From contig WHVY01000001.1 of NCBI GenBank assembly GCA_022266195.1, positions 21,328,001-21,392,000 of the forward strand: a stretch of 64,000 bases of DNA, given 5' to 3'. Every line of letters begins with the position of its first letter. Position 1 is the first letter of the stretch. Under the pieces are notes generated by a model. That model saw only the letters and a program-made list of their open reading frames with translations. It was not told the DNA's origin and did not search any database. This document shows positions 1-11,336 of this stretch, piece after piece. Source of the stretch: Tetranychus cinnabarinus. Taxonomy: Eukaryota; Arthropoda; Arachnida; Trombidiformes; Tetranychidae. The translations under genes and the position numbers were made by a program.

Positions 1-562
1 TTATTCCTATTGATCTCGTTTCACTATTTACATTTTCACCCAATCAATCAAATAATGTTATCAGGAAAGTGCAATTATTCACTTTTACTAAACTATATGA
101 ACGTTCAACAGTTTAACGTTTTTCAACAAACCAGAAGGCAATCACATTTAACCGTTATTGCATGCTATCAAAAAAGTTAATCAGTGTTACTGTAAACAAA
201 GGAATCTTTCTCAATAACCCTAATCATCATCATCATAATCATATCAATTTACCGATTGCTCAATAGATTCAATCATCTATCTGCCAATTTGATAGTTATT
301 AAATAGGAGAACAGTGTCTATCCTTGTAATGAGTGAATTTCCTTCAATCCTCGATATAATTTAAATTTTGATTCAAACAATTTACCAACTCTCAACCTAT
401 CAATTGTTCTGCATTCTCCAATTTTCAACGCAAATTTAAATTTAGCTCTTGCTTGACATACATTTACTCATCTAACCAGTCTGTTGAGTCAAGTGTCTCA
501 AGGACTCGATAAACTAAGCTGGTTATTGGTTAACTTGAATTTGGAATGTTCACCTAAATATT
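1..562. other. Intergenic, nothing recognised
   Basis: AT-rich sequence without a convincing open frame, splice pattern or repeat. It may hold the 5' or 3' flank of a gene outside the window. Confidence 0.5.
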
Positions 563-850
563 TTAATTCCAACATTTTAAGAAATTACATGTATTTCGTG
601 GGCTAAAGAACGATTCTTGAAGATTATGTGATAAAGTGACCAATGAGGTGACCGCATTTCGACCCATTGGATGCATAACAGTAATTCCTTGTAACTTTGC
701 CAATATACTTTTAGTTTTTCTCAATTCATGCATATTGAAATCATTGTATTCATCAAAGTAATTAACATCCATTTCCATCATCCCGTTTTCAATAGGTTCC
801 AAAATTACATGTATTTCGTGGGTTAAAGAACGATTCAAATTTAGTACCAA
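563..850 (-). other. Uncertain open frame bounded by a 35-nt direct repeat
   Basis: A minus-strand frame of about 95 codons is open here but begins at a TTG rather than an ATG, and I recognise no family in it. Its two ends carry the same 35-nt sequence (582-616 and 802-836), differing at one base. The two copies are read in different frames, so the open frame looks like the product of a local duplication or a decayed exon, not a conserved protein. A partial exon of an unseen gene cannot be excluded. Confidence 0.25.
582..836. repeat. Short direct repeat pair, 35 nt, 220 nt apart
   Basis: Positions 582-616 and 802-836 match in 34 of 35 bases (c/t difference at 603 versus 823). Only this block is duplicated; the sequence between is not. 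It could be the footprint of a small tandem duplication or slippage-mediated insertion. Confidence 0.7.
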
Positions 851-1108
851 AAAATGTCCCAGTCCAGCTCTGTGAGATGTCTACACATGCGACTTAAGGC
901 CAAGTCAGACTCTGGTTACCACAGGCCTGTAAAAAGTCTTGAAAAGTTGAAATGTTTCAGTCAGCTTGGAGTCAAGCTTTAGTGCACTGGTTTGCATTAG
1001 CTCACTAACTAATAACTGATTATTTATTTTGTTCAAAACTGATTAACCAACTGATATTGGTTTAATTTTTTTGTCTTCCCACCTGTGAATCACGTTAACT
1101 TAATTCTA

Positions 1109-1497
1109 ATGGAAGGGTAAGTTTCTGTCTCTTAATTTGATCTTTTCTACTTCAACTTTTCAAGTTTCTCTTTTCTTTGTTTACTTTCAACTCACTCTTT
1201 TGTTCTTTTCTCTTCTCTTTTTTTAGAGCTTCCGCCACTCCGGATATTTCCAATCTCAGTCAGGGTCAGTTGTATCGACTGGCTATTATGACCATGATGA
1301 ATAGAACTGACTGTTGCAGCATTAAAGATGAATTGCGGACGATGCTTCAATGCGACACACATGAACTGCCAGAAGATCTGATTGAATCTGCAATGGCGGA
1401 CTGGAATAAGCTGTTTGAAACCGTTATGGCTAACCAAAATAAACCAAGTTATAAGCCAATTGGTAAACCAGCCAGAAAAAAGAGACGAAATGAGTAA
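1109..1497 (+). CDS. Small basic-tailed protein of unknown function, 92 aa
   Basis: Two exons: 1109-1116 (ATG GAA GG, then donor GTAAGT) and 1227-1497, after a pyrimidine-rich acceptor ending TTTTTTAG. The join gives a frame starting MEGASATPDISN and ending with TAA at 1495-1497. No other upstream start fits the splice as neatly. The middle is likely helical and has two adjacent cysteines (DCC) plus a third (LQC). The last 17 residues are strongly basic (KPARKKRR), which suggests a nuclear localisation or nucleic-acid contact. An ATTAAA at about 1614 may serve as poly(A) signal. I do not recognise the family and assign no function. The composition is protein-like and the model is clean, so I think the gene is real. 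Confidence 0.6.
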
Positions 1498-1710
1498 CAT
1501 CCTGATCTCGTTTTAGATTCGTCTAACAATTGCATGTTATGTGACAAACCTTTGATTACTTGGAGATTCAAATTACTCTTTGTCTTTTTTATTTTCATAT
1601 CAAATTACATATAATTAAATTAAAATGTAAAGGATGCAGCTCTTTCAATTACTTTTACGTTTCGGTGCTAGACACATCAAACCTTTACTAGTTTACAGAT
1701 ATATTTTAAA

Positions 1711-2746
1711 ATGTTGATCAACCAAACTCCATTGGTATTTTCAATTTTATTGCCATCAATATTCCCTGTTCTAACAATTGTTTATACGGAAATCAAACCA
1801 GGACAATATCCTTATCTTATGTTTTTTGATGCAAGCATAGTATTGTCAGGAGTTAACGTCACTGGTGTTGGTGTTTTAGTCTCCGATAGAACTATTGTGA
1901 CTGATGCGATAACTGGTATGGCGTGAGTAATCACTACTTAGCCTTTATTATCAAACTTGAAATCGTTAAAATCACCTCTTCGGAATCATAAATCTTTGTT
2001 TTTGTTGGAATGGGATTGAGTTAATGTCAATCCAAATTTCAAACAACTATCATACTAATTCAGTTTCAAACCAATTACAAAAAAATCGTTAACTCTAAAT
2101 GTTTCACTATTGTTTTTTTAGAGTAAAAGCAAAGCCAACCTTTGCTTATTCTGGATACAGTGGTAAATCAAACAACACAAATCTATCGTTGAGGTATTCC
2201 ATTCAGGACGTGGTAGGTAGTGATAATAACCCGGCCTATGACCTCGAAAGAAGACCTTATGTACTTAATAATAGTTACACAGTAGTGATTCTTAAAGATG
2301 CTGTAAAATTTGAAGATGGATTGCATCCAATCATAATTCCTTATTATACAAGTGCCGATGAAACTGAACTCGTCCATATAGGTTTATCAATGGCTACTGG
2401 AAATTTGTATCATACCAAGATTCAAATGAAAAAATGGGGAGTCTGCATAAAAAATTACGAAAGTGTTAACCATCTTGCACCCCCACGATATTTCTTTCCG
2501 CCCTCAGGAAGAACAATGGTTTGCACATCTGTGATGCCCACCGTCGAGAAATCAATGCCCCCCGATTCCATAGTTCAAGGTCCGTTTATTATAAAAGGTC
2601 TAACACCTAAAGACGACCGCCTTGTTGGTATTCACTCGTTTTTTTACTATTTAAGGAATCAGACTCGCATAGCAGTTGGACCAGATTTAGTGCTACTCAG
2701 AGATACTATTATATTCATTTCTAAGGGAACGTTAAGCTTTACGTAA
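1711..2746 (+). CDS. Secreted trypsin-fold protein lacking the catalytic triad, 278 aa
   Basis: Two exons, 1711-1922 (donor GTGAGT) and 2122-2746 (acceptor TTTTTTAG), join in phase to one 279-codon frame. The first ~25 residues are hydrophobic, as in a signal peptide. The pattern of a chymotrypsin-family (S1) domain can be followed. GVGVLVSDRTIVTDAIT stands where the G-x-L-I-x-x-x-x-V-L-T-A-A-H-C block normally is, so the catalytic His is absent. NNSYTVVILKD stands at the Asp102 block, with no Asp. A GPF block and LVGIHSF correspond to the Ser195 and downstream strands, without GDSGG. Serine protease homologues of this kind usually act as binding or regulatory proteins, not enzymes. Function here is inferred from fold only. 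It runs convergent to the cuticle gene downstream. Confidence 0.6.
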
Positions 2747-3472
2747 ATTTAAATTGCGTTTCTCAATTTCAGATTTGGTGGCGACTACAAAAAAATCGCA
2801 TTTCAAGGTGTAAAAAATGTTTGGATACATTTAAAGTTAATTCATTTATTAAAATAATCACAATATTTATAGGATTTTTTTTATTTTCATTATACACAAT
2901 TAAAATCTAAAATTAATAAAGAGCGAAGATGAAACAGAACAATATGCGTTTGTTTTGCTGATGTTTACAGTGAAATGAATTTGGTAACTAACAAAAGAGT
3001 TAACATTAACATAAACAATCAATCGATGGAGACAATTTATAACAATTGAATCCGGAAGTTTTGCGTTTCAATTACAATAATTTACAAGTTTAGTCAAGTC
3101 AGGTGAGAAGGAAATAAACAATCAAAACAAATAATAACAAATAAACACTGTCAACTTGGCTGTCCATGGGTTTGAAAAAATATTTCAAAATTAGTAATCT
3201 ACAATAATCATCAATGATTGTTCCAAATGACCATAATCAGTTTAATGGAAGGATGATGATGGAGTTGATGAAAAGTGAAAGTATGGGTGAAATGGTCCAC
3301 TGAGTAATTATTCACGAACAGTCAATCCAATCAACCATGGTTGATCGATTTTTGATGATGATGTTGTTGATGATCTCAATTAAACAGCTCTTAACTTGCT
3401 TTCTTTGCTAATTTAATTAGATTGTTTCATTTAATTGGCCATCATTGTTGTTTTTTCTTCAAATTAGCTAGT
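2747..3472. other. Convergent 3' flanks of the protease homologue and cuticle gene
   Basis: No coding frame seen. AATAAA at 2915-2920 (+) can end the protease-homologue transcript. On the minus strand AATAAA lies at 2845-2850, so the two 3' ends may overlap. The rest is AT-rich with GATGAT-type simple sequence near 3230-3370. Confidence 0.45.
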
Positions 3473-4419
3473 TTACTTCTTATGACGAAGGTATCTGAGT
3501 GAATAATGATTTCCATAACCAGCTAAGTCGCCGCCATAACCATAGCCATCATGATTATCAGCTGATGAACCCCAACCAGATTCATGTTGGTGAGAAGGTT
3601 CATAGTGTGACTGTCCATGATGTGAAGGTTCATGATGGTATGATGGGTAATGGTCAACTTCTTTGTGTTTGTAAGAATGAACTAGAGAAAACAGAAAATT
3701 CAAATTTACTATCTGATAGAAAATTTTTCAATATTTCATTTGCTTACCTGGAACATGTTTAACTTCATGAGACCAACCATCGTGACCATAATCAGCTTCA
3801 TGGTGAGCATCATGGTGAGCAGGAGCATGGTGGATTTCATGACCATCGTGACCACCATGGCCGTGTTTGAGTTCATGTTTGTATGAACCGTGGTTGAAAT
3901 GAGGAGCAACGGAACCAGATTTAACTACATCGTGACTGTATCCATGAGCATCGGGTCCATTGTAAATTGCTGCGGCAGAGTCTTTGTTAGAAGTACCTGG
4001 TTCATTGGTCTTGATCTTAGCTCTGAATCCATGACCATCAGCTACATATTCAACAATTCTCAATCTACCATCGGAGTCGCGGATACCATATGAGCCCCAT
4101 TTGTTTCCCCAGCCATCACCAGATTCTTGACGGTAGTTTTTGGCTCCCCAAGGATCGACAATATCATAACCGAATTCGTAGTTGCCCCAAGCCTGCGAAT
4201 AATTTGAAACAAAAGAATTAAAAGAGTTCAAAGAAATAAATGAAAGTAACTTACATCTTGTTTTCTGTGAGTATTACTGTGACCTCCATGGCCAGTAGCA
4301 TGAGCTACAACAGCGAGAACGCCAAAACATAAGATAGCCTGCGAGAGAAACATAAACAGTTAGAGGAATTGGTATCCATGAACAAACAGATTTTATACCT
4401 TGAAAATTATTCCGCACAT
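3473..4419 (-). CDS. Cuticle protein with Rebers-Riddiford chitin-binding domain, histidine-rich, 252 aa
   Basis: Four exons on the minus strand: 4399-4419 (ATG, 7 codons), 4255-4338, 3748-4192 and 3473-3681. Every junction has GT/AG and keeps phase, giving 253 codons. Residues 1 to about 22 form a signal peptide split by intron 1, so the mature protein is exported to the cuticle. The start of exon 3 is a chitin-binding R&R domain (Chitin_bind_4): the Y-x-F-x-Y aromatic strand, then SGDGWGNKWGSY, then DSDGRLRIVEYVAD and GFRAKI, closing with TNEPGT, a chelicerate-style signature. Both flanks and the C-terminal half are rich in His and Gly (HGHGGHDGHE, HHDAHHEA), which could bind metals or catechols during sclerotisation. 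This is a structural protein of the exoskeleton matrix. Only the precise cuticle layer is unknown. Confidence 0.9.
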
Positions 4420-4531
4420 GATGATTGTTTTCGAAACTTTATCAAATTCTCGAAACTAAGAGAAAAGTAAAAAGTTTTTGTAGACTTGAGTGTTGTTTAA
4501 GATTGGATGATTTGACTGAGGTTGTTTGATT

Positions 4532-4567
4532 GACTGATGATTTGAACCAAAATCGATCTCTTTTATA
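4532..4567 (-). promoter_or_regulatory. TATA box and initiator of the cuticle gene
   Basis: Read on the minus strand, TATAAAA occupies 4567-4561. TCAGT, the arthropod initiator consensus, occupies 4536-4532, about 31 nt further down. The transcript would begin near 4534 and carry a ~115-nt 5' leader to the ATG at 4419. The spacing is that of a focused core promoter, common for moult-regulated cuticle genes. Confidence 0.7.
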
Positions 4568-5229
4568 CGAAATGACAAGTGAAAGTTTTTCGCTCTCACT
4601 CGAACATTGTACATTCATTTTCACGTTCACCTTTTTCATTATTATCATTTTTCACTCCCTCAGGTCATTATTGACTGGTGATTATTAGCCATAAAGGTAA
4701 AGGTTAACACACAAACACACACAAAATAATGTAAGAAGGTGGTGGGGGTGGTTAGTATATTAAAACATAATTTTACCACTAATAACAATCTTCAAAACAA
4801 AAGGTAAACTCGAGTAAAGACCACTAAAGTGTATAATCACTATCAATGTTATCAAGTATATCAAATGGTTGAAGGAAGGAAACTCCTCATCAACAATAAA
4901 TAACAATATTAGAAGGAGTAATGAAATTCAACAACAATGCAATTAAAAAAAATGACAACCTTTTTTTCGCTCTCAAACTTAAGCCATCTTTGATTCTGGA
5001 CTCATACTTAGATCCGGTATCTTAATCCTTTTTGCATTGAATCTTGCTTTGCATTTATGAAACGGTGAACATGGTAACCAACTTGTACAGACTAACACTT
5101 TAATAAGCATGTTTTAACAATCTATAATTACATCTAAATATACAATTATTGGTCAACAATTGTAATTGTATTTCTTTCCAATCGATATGTTGATCCAAAT
5201 TTTTGATTCGTTTTCTTTTCTTAAATTAA
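4568..5229. other. Intergenic, upstream of cuticle gene
   Basis: No coding frame recognised. Contains a G-rich patch (4738-4753) and AT-rich DNA. It probably holds regulatory sequence of the cuticle gene, but no motif could be assigned. Confidence 0.4.
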
Positions 5230-5463
5230 AAACCAGGCTTTACCTTTGATATTCATTTGTACTTTACATTAATGGTGAAAAACTGCGAGACTTGCCACCA
5301 AATGGAACGGAAAAACCTCGGATTTGGACATTATTATTGGATAAACTGGACACAAATTGACATTTATTGGCCAATTCGAACTTATTGATGGATTACGAGT
5401 TTTACCAAAGCATTTACAATTGTAATTACTGCGTTTGCTACTGTACTTGTTATCGCTATTTAA
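5230..5463 (+). pseudogene. Relic of a retroelement integrase (zinc-binding end and start of core)
   Basis: One plus-strand frame runs from 5230 to a stop at 5461-5463, interrupted by a single TGA at 5386. The first part has DIHLY, then NCETCHQMERKNLG, which resembles the C-x-x-C half of an HHCC integrase zinc domain. It continues with WTQIDIYWPI, where integrases have a 'PW..I.ID..GP' block. After the TGA comes SFTKAF and ITAFAT, like the 'D.FTK......TA.TVA' start of the rve core. There is no upstream HH pair, no remainder of the core and no LTR in sight. I read it as a short fossil of a Ty3/Gypsy-like pol gene. The match is by motif memory only, and chance resemblance is possible. Confidence 0.35.
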
Positions 5464-7538
5464 TACATGGTTTATGTTCCTTCTGGTTGATCTCAATTTT
5501 CATGTTCACTGGTCAAATAATAATGTAATAATTCATTTATATTATTTTTTCAACTTAAATGACGCTCTTTAATATGGTTAATTAATCTCTCTTTTTCTTG
5601 CTCTCTCATTTGACAGACTGTAAACTAATGTAAACATTATCGCAATCGGCTGTTGGACATCGTGTTGATATCTTGCACCAAGTTAATTAGTGCTGTCCAT
5701 GTTATGACCTAACTTTACCTTTTGTTTATCGGTCAGCTTGGTTACCTTTCAATTTTGGATGCAATTTTTTCACAAATTATAGTGTTAATTAGATTTCTGT
5801 TTGACATTCATGATGTTAACCTGCCAATTGTTGGCCTTTACAGGGTCTATTGATTGAAAGATAGAGCAATATTACATGTGTTTTGAAACATGAAAAAAGC
5901 TATTCAAGAATAATGTTTCGTCAACCGTTAATCAACACTTTGTTTACTTGTTAAACTAATGATCAAACCTGTTGTTCTGCCGCTATGAGAAACAAATATC
6001 ATGTATTATTCTGGTTTGGTAAATTAGCGAACAATTTTGGCTTAATTAATAGAAATCATCTCAAATTGTGGATCCATTTTCCCATGTTTAACGCTCTTAA
6101 TTATATACCGTTTCATGGCCAAGTCAACAATCAAGACGACAAACAAAAGTGCCTGTTAATTGTGGTTTTTGGTGAGAAATTTTCGATTCACAATTAGAAA
6201 GCAAACAATCATTAATCATAATCTAACCTCTAACAGGCTATTTAAAGTATTGGAAATTCATTTGAGATTGGAGTCTCATACTTGACCAGACATAAAGTCC
6301 AAGCACATTGAGGGTTAAGATGGAAACGATTGGACTTATTTGCATGATGAAATGTAATCACAATAACGATTAAAGTGAAATTAAACTTCAACCTGAATTG
6401 AAAAATCAAGTTTACTCGCAATCAACTGTGCACAGAGTTTGATTGATTGAAACCATTGACAATAAACTACTGATAAAAGTTCCGGTTCATTGACAATTAA
6501 TGATAATCCTGATGATTGTTAAATTAAGTTATTTCAAAGTTAACAATTTAATAAATGCAACTTGATGTAAACTGAACCAAAACGCAATCAAAAATTGGCC
6601 AAACTCGCGTAAACCTTATTTTGGTTCAATCAGAGGCTAAATCATTTTATCCATGTTAATTGAATCCAAACTGACTGCCAACAATCAGCCAACCTTTGAT
6701 TGAAATACACTCCAATTAACATGAAAGCTGTCTTAATTTGTGCAATTAAAACTGTAAACCATTTTTTTTCTTGTTTTACCAAGGAAAGTGAATGTAAACA
6801 AAAATAATATTTGATTATCAACTTGAAAATTTGATATTAAGTTAAAATCAACAATTGTTTAAGTGAACAATTGGCCAAATATTAAAGTTTAATTGGAGAC
6901 TTTAAATCAATCATTGTTGATCGTAAGATGTCAACTGGACAATTAAAGTAATCAAGTTTCACTGAAAAATTTGTTGCCTTTAAAAAATGAATTTACCCAT
7001 TTCTATGAGCTTTTTATTCACTTTAAAATAGGAATAGGTTGATATATTGATTTTATTGTTGTAAGCTATTCTTTGATCATTTACAATTTAAACTTGTTTT
7101 AATGTTAAAATCATTTCTTTTTGTTGTTGATTTGATGAATTTTTTACTTCAACAGAAAATTGAACCAATTTTTGATTAATAAAGTTAATCAGTTGAAGGA
7201 CCATGAAAATGTTTGACCGAAAAGATCAGTGAAGCTTCAACAGTTAACAACAGCAATTTATGAATTGGACTACCACTTCTACCACATTTGCTTTCCATTA
7301 TTTTTTGCGGTCAAAACATTTTTTTACTGATTTTATAATTAATCAACTTTATAATAATGCCAATGATCAACTTATTATACTTTGAATAATTGATTCAGTC
7401 TAATCAGTAGACGGTTGATTCAGATGGTTGATAGACTAACCAGGAAAGACTTATTGTTTCACAATATTGATAACAATTATTGGACAATTTAGATAACAAA
7501 AATATGATTTGAGTTCAGCGCTCGTTTATTTCGGGTGA
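5464..7538. other. Intergenic, ~2.1 kb, nothing recognised
   Basis: AT-rich sequence dense in CAATTGT/TTGATTG-type words. Short open frames exist (for example 5985-6197, +) but show no family resemblance or splice context. Confidence 0.45.
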
Positions 7539-8070
7539 GCGCCATTGAAATGCAGCTGTTTTAATTTGCTTTTTTAGTCTAGTTAAGTCTATCTCAACAA
7601 GTGATCAGTAAACTGTTTTTATTTACATATTTGTTAATAGTGTTTAATTTATTAGTGTGCAATTATGATTACATGTATGTCAGTTAACTATTATCTAAAT
7701 TGTTATTGTTATTTTTATTTTACTAGCAATTATTTTCAAGCTAAGGGTGATTTGTTTTGGGTTTGTTGATTAACCAAATCAGCTTTACTCTACTTGTCTT
7801 TATATTTACTTGTCAGTATGATTTTTGGTATTTTGTTTTTAGGTTCAATTTTTGGACTATTTCTTGTTAATTTTGGCCATTTTGTTGGAAGTTAATTTGT
7901 GACTATTAAGGTAATTGGTGTTTTGTTGTACTCTTACCGTGTTTCATTAGATTAATAATAAAGTTCTCAAGGTTAAGTGGATTCTTTTCCATCAAAAGAT
8001 AATCATTTTCTCGTTACCTTTATATTGCTTACTGAAAAGCTAAATAAACAAGTTGCATCAATAAAGGTAT
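7539..8070. repeat. Non-coding direct repeat, copy 1
   Basis: From GCGCCATTGAAATG at 7539 to about 7988 this matches 11337-11787 in the same orientation. The last ~420 nt of that core are almost identical; I saw single-base differences such as TTTAC/TTCAC and ACCGTG/ACCGTA. A looser match with small indels continues to about 8070. No open frame of note is present, and I found no terminal TG...CA, inverted termini or target duplication. It could be a dispersed non-autonomous element, or a segmental duplication that brackets the MFS transporter copy 1. Confidence 0.8.
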
Positions 8071-8269
8071 ACTACTGTTTAAATTAAATTATGTGCACAA
8101 TCAGTCAAACCAATTTGGTCGTGTAAAGTCTAGTAGTAAAAATTTCACTTTTGATAAACTTTAACTGCATTCACAATATTACTTTCAACATCCAAAACTT
8201 AATATCAATGCAATACCTTTCATCTTTCAACACGCTGAGAGCATTTGCCAGAAATTTGTTGTTGCTAAA

Positions 8270-8710
8270 TGTATTATTGACATTGATATCGTTATCCATT
8301 TAGACGAAATACAAAAACTGTAATTCAGTAAATTATTTAGATTTCAGATTTGATGCTTACATTGATAAAACTCAATTCTTATTTATATGTTGGTTTAAAA
8401 TCAATACAGACTCTGTTATGATCATTGGGGTGAGTTTTGTGAAGTCGTTCATTCATTTTCATTTTTCTATGTTTGTAGTTATCTGTTGATCTTTGAACAG
8501 ATTACACTTAACTAGTCGTTGTACAAGTTACTTGGCTGTATTTAGTGTTGATAAACTCATATTGAAGTTTTAATTGTTTCATTTAGACTGTTTTGTTTCT
8601 TCATCTGATATTAAGAATGGTCAACTTGAACTGGATTAAAAAACAGTGAACCGACTTTGCATGCTATGTGTAAAGCTTAAAGCCACTTTGTACATGTCTC
8701 TCCTTTTTAT
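8270..8710 (-). pseudogene. Decayed fragment of a third MFS transporter copy (exon 3)
   Basis: Positions 8598-8708 match the plus-strand text of exon 3 of the neighbouring transporter (around 9957-10070). Shared runs include ATTAAGAATGGTC, GTGAACCGA and TTTGTACAT, in the same order and spacing. The corresponding protein block is the LIPEQ to QALHMSWGIGSL region, but the frame is broken by indels and stops. Weaker similarity (GACATTGATAT near 8279) reaches further into exon 3. No remnants of exons 1, 2 or 4 were found. It lies in the same orientation as MFS copy 1, between that gene and repeat copy 1, and implies at least three ancestral tandem copies. Confidence 0.65.
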
Positions 8711-8954
8711 AAGCGCTTATTACACGCTGCATGGTTAGATAAACAAATGTTTCATATTCAAAGGCAAATTATTTCTAGTTTTAGCTAATTATGTAACAAC
8801 ATTTTCATGCTTCAGCTGATAGACTATTATGAACCACTAACTATTATTCACCTGTTTGATGACCGAGGGAAACATATGTTCTTAAAGTCTGCTATTGGTT
8901 GGATATAAAAGCCAACGAGAAACAGAAAAGACGCTTTGAAACAAGAATTGACGT

Positions 8955-8960
8955 TTTAAT
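8955..8960 (-). other. Candidate poly(A) signal of MFS copy 1 (ATTAAA)
   Basis: Minus-strand ATTAAA about 82 nt beyond the stop codon of the transporter at 9043. Placed by motif and distance only. Confidence 0.35.
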
Positions 8961-9042
8961 TTTTGAATGATGCATCGTTGGGGTCAGAATTTAAAGCATT
9001 TGTTACAATTTATAAAATACAATGAGACAAAATATGACAATT

Positions 9043-10608
9043 TTAGTGGCGACTAATACTAAGAGTCGATAATCTTTCTTTAACTCCACGATGAAGACCA
9101 TCAGGACTTTTAAAAACCTTTTTACAATAAACCATGAGAGTGACAAATGTTATGATAAGAAGGACGCCAAGAAGACCAATGTAATAAAGAAATGAAATTT
9201 GATTCTTGGCCATTAAAGTAGCTGCAAGTGCAGGATGAGCAGATTCACCGAGAACTCCAGGAATGAAAATAATTGGCGATATTTTTCCAGTAAGAACAAT
9301 ATGCTTCGATAACATTCCATATGAAGCTGAAAATATCGGAGATATTCCTACACCTAAGAGAGTGAATCCAATCCAAATGCAGATTTGATAGGTGTTTGCC
9401 CAAGGAACACAAACTAAAACACCAATAATCATGAAAAGCGTATTCATGAGCAGCAATTTTACTTCTGATGTAACAAATGTTAGTGGAATGAAGATTAACC
9501 GATAAAAGGAGAAACAAGACCAGAAAACAGTGGCAAGTAAAACACCGGTCTTTTTGTCCATATGAAGAGCAGATTTGACTGAAAATGAAGCTCCAAGTGA
9601 ACCTAAGTGAATTACAAAAATCATTAATTGTAAGATCGCACATTTATGAGTGTTACTTACCGATGACTGACTCTAAACTATACGTAAGATGACCAATGAT
9701 TGCCAATAAAATGATTCCTACGTTAACTTTCCATGGAGTCCATTTTTGTTTGGTATCTGGGTTTATTTGCTTGTTGCTGATTTTATTTTGTAAACTTCGC
9801 TCTTTAAAATAAATATAGCCCAATGGCAAAGCGATGAACATTGATATTGCAGCAATGATCATGAAGGCATATTGTGCCTTCACATCATCCGCAGTTGGTT
9901 TCATATTTATGGCTGTAATCGACGGATCTTTAAGTGTTTCGTTTGTTGTTGTTTGGGTCTCGTCCTGTTCTGGTATTAAGAATGGTCGACATATAACTGG
10001 AGTTATAAGTGAACCGATTCCCCATGACATGTGTAAGGCTTGAAGCCAATTTGTACATTTATCCTTCCATGTGTCTGTGATCAGTGTATTACACACTTTT
10101 TTGAATAACCAAAGAAGACATTATTGACATGTTCATATGTTAAGTTTAGGTGCTAAGAATAATTAAGATCTGATGCTACTTACGAACGTCGGCGATACCG
10201 TGTGCTATGCCAGCAATAAATAAAAAACAAGCGACATACTCAAACTGTTTGAAGTTTGGAGCAGTTCCGAGAAAAATGCCAGAAATCAAATTACAAATAC
10301 AAAGAACTAGAGATCGATTGAATTTTTGGCCAATTACCCCAGCTATTGAACAATGAGATTAATTTGCATGAGTAAATATTTCAATTGACATTGGACTTAC
10401 CAAAAGCTGATCCAACAATGTGACCAGCACTTCGAACTGGAATCAAATATGAAACTTTGGCAAAATCAGCATTTAAACTGATTTCTAAATCAAGTAAACT
10501 TGAACCAAGAAGGGTTGTTGCCGATCCAAGGCAAAAAAAGGTAAAATAGACGAGAAAGGATTTAAATATTCTGTATCTGTTGTCACAAATGAAACGAGTG
10601 ACTTTCAT
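9043..10608 (-). CDS. MFS transporter, MFSD4/sodium-dependent glucose transporter 1-like, copy 1, 453 aa
   Basis: Four exons on the minus strand: 10401-10608, 10184-10342, 9661-10095 and 9043-9602. All have canonical splice sites, join in phase and give 454 codons. The start is an ATG (MKVTRF). About 12 membrane segments can be traced: LVYFTFFCLG leads into LLGSSLLDL, then the loop after TM2 (GVIGQKFNRS). GIADVLCNTL and WLQALHMSWGIG follow, matching the 'DTGxN...ALHFxFGxGA' signature of the MFSD4/NAGLT1 family. A polar cytosolic loop (residues ~160-215) precedes the second half, which contains LTGKISPIIF and GVLGESAHPAL. This is a plasma-membrane or organelle solute carrier. Sugar is the known substrate of one family member, but the substrate here is unknown. 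A close paralogue lies at 23096-27499 and a relic at 8270-8710. Confidence 0.88.
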
Positions 10609-11336
10609 GGTAACTGTATTGAAGTACCAAAGAGTTTCCTCGACTCATCAAACTGAATAACTTTAAAATACATTGTGACTAGTCAACCAGATTGACTTAA
10701 TCCTTGTTATCTTTCATGTCAACCTCTAATCGATCTTTATTAACATCGTTTTCCAGTTATCAACCGGTTTTGTAAAAATTTGAATCAAGTGATTAAAAAA
10801 CACTTGATGTAAACATGTTCATTGTTAGCATGATACTCAAGATGAATGCAATCAATACCACAACAAACCAGTAAACCAGATAAAGTGATCCTCATCAGTA
10901 ATGGCGGTTCAAGAAAACATATCACTTCAACTGAATGACTTACTAAGAAACTGAAAACCTTACTTGCACTAATAAAATGTTCATTACATTTCAATCATTA
11001 TACCTGTGAATGATATTCATCTTATACTGTGAAAATGACTATCTTGTGAATATTAAATTAAACCCAAAATTTCTTGCAACCCAATATTGTAAACCTAAAA
11101 AGACGAAAATTTTAAAATAAAATTCAGTGTTTACCAACAATGTAAATGCAATACAAAAATGCTCAGTTTGTGTTATTTTGTGCTTTTTCTTGTTATTTCC
11201 TAGAAACTCTCGAAAAAAAACTGAGTTTGCAAATTTACATTGATTTTCCTACCATGAGTTATCTAATGAAATGAAACAGAATTTTCAAATCGAAAACAGT
11301 TCTTCGAAATCAGAGTGAAGGCTATTTTCATCCATC
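10609..11336. other. Upstream flank of MFS copy 1
   Basis: No gene recognised. Minor open frames are non-descript. It presumably contains the transporter promoter, but I saw no convincing TATA box on the minus strand. Confidence 0.4.

Noticed and set aside
8903..8910. TATAAAAG on the plus strand as a promoter
   Set aside because: No plus-strand gene follows; it lies in the 3' flank of the minus-strand transporter.
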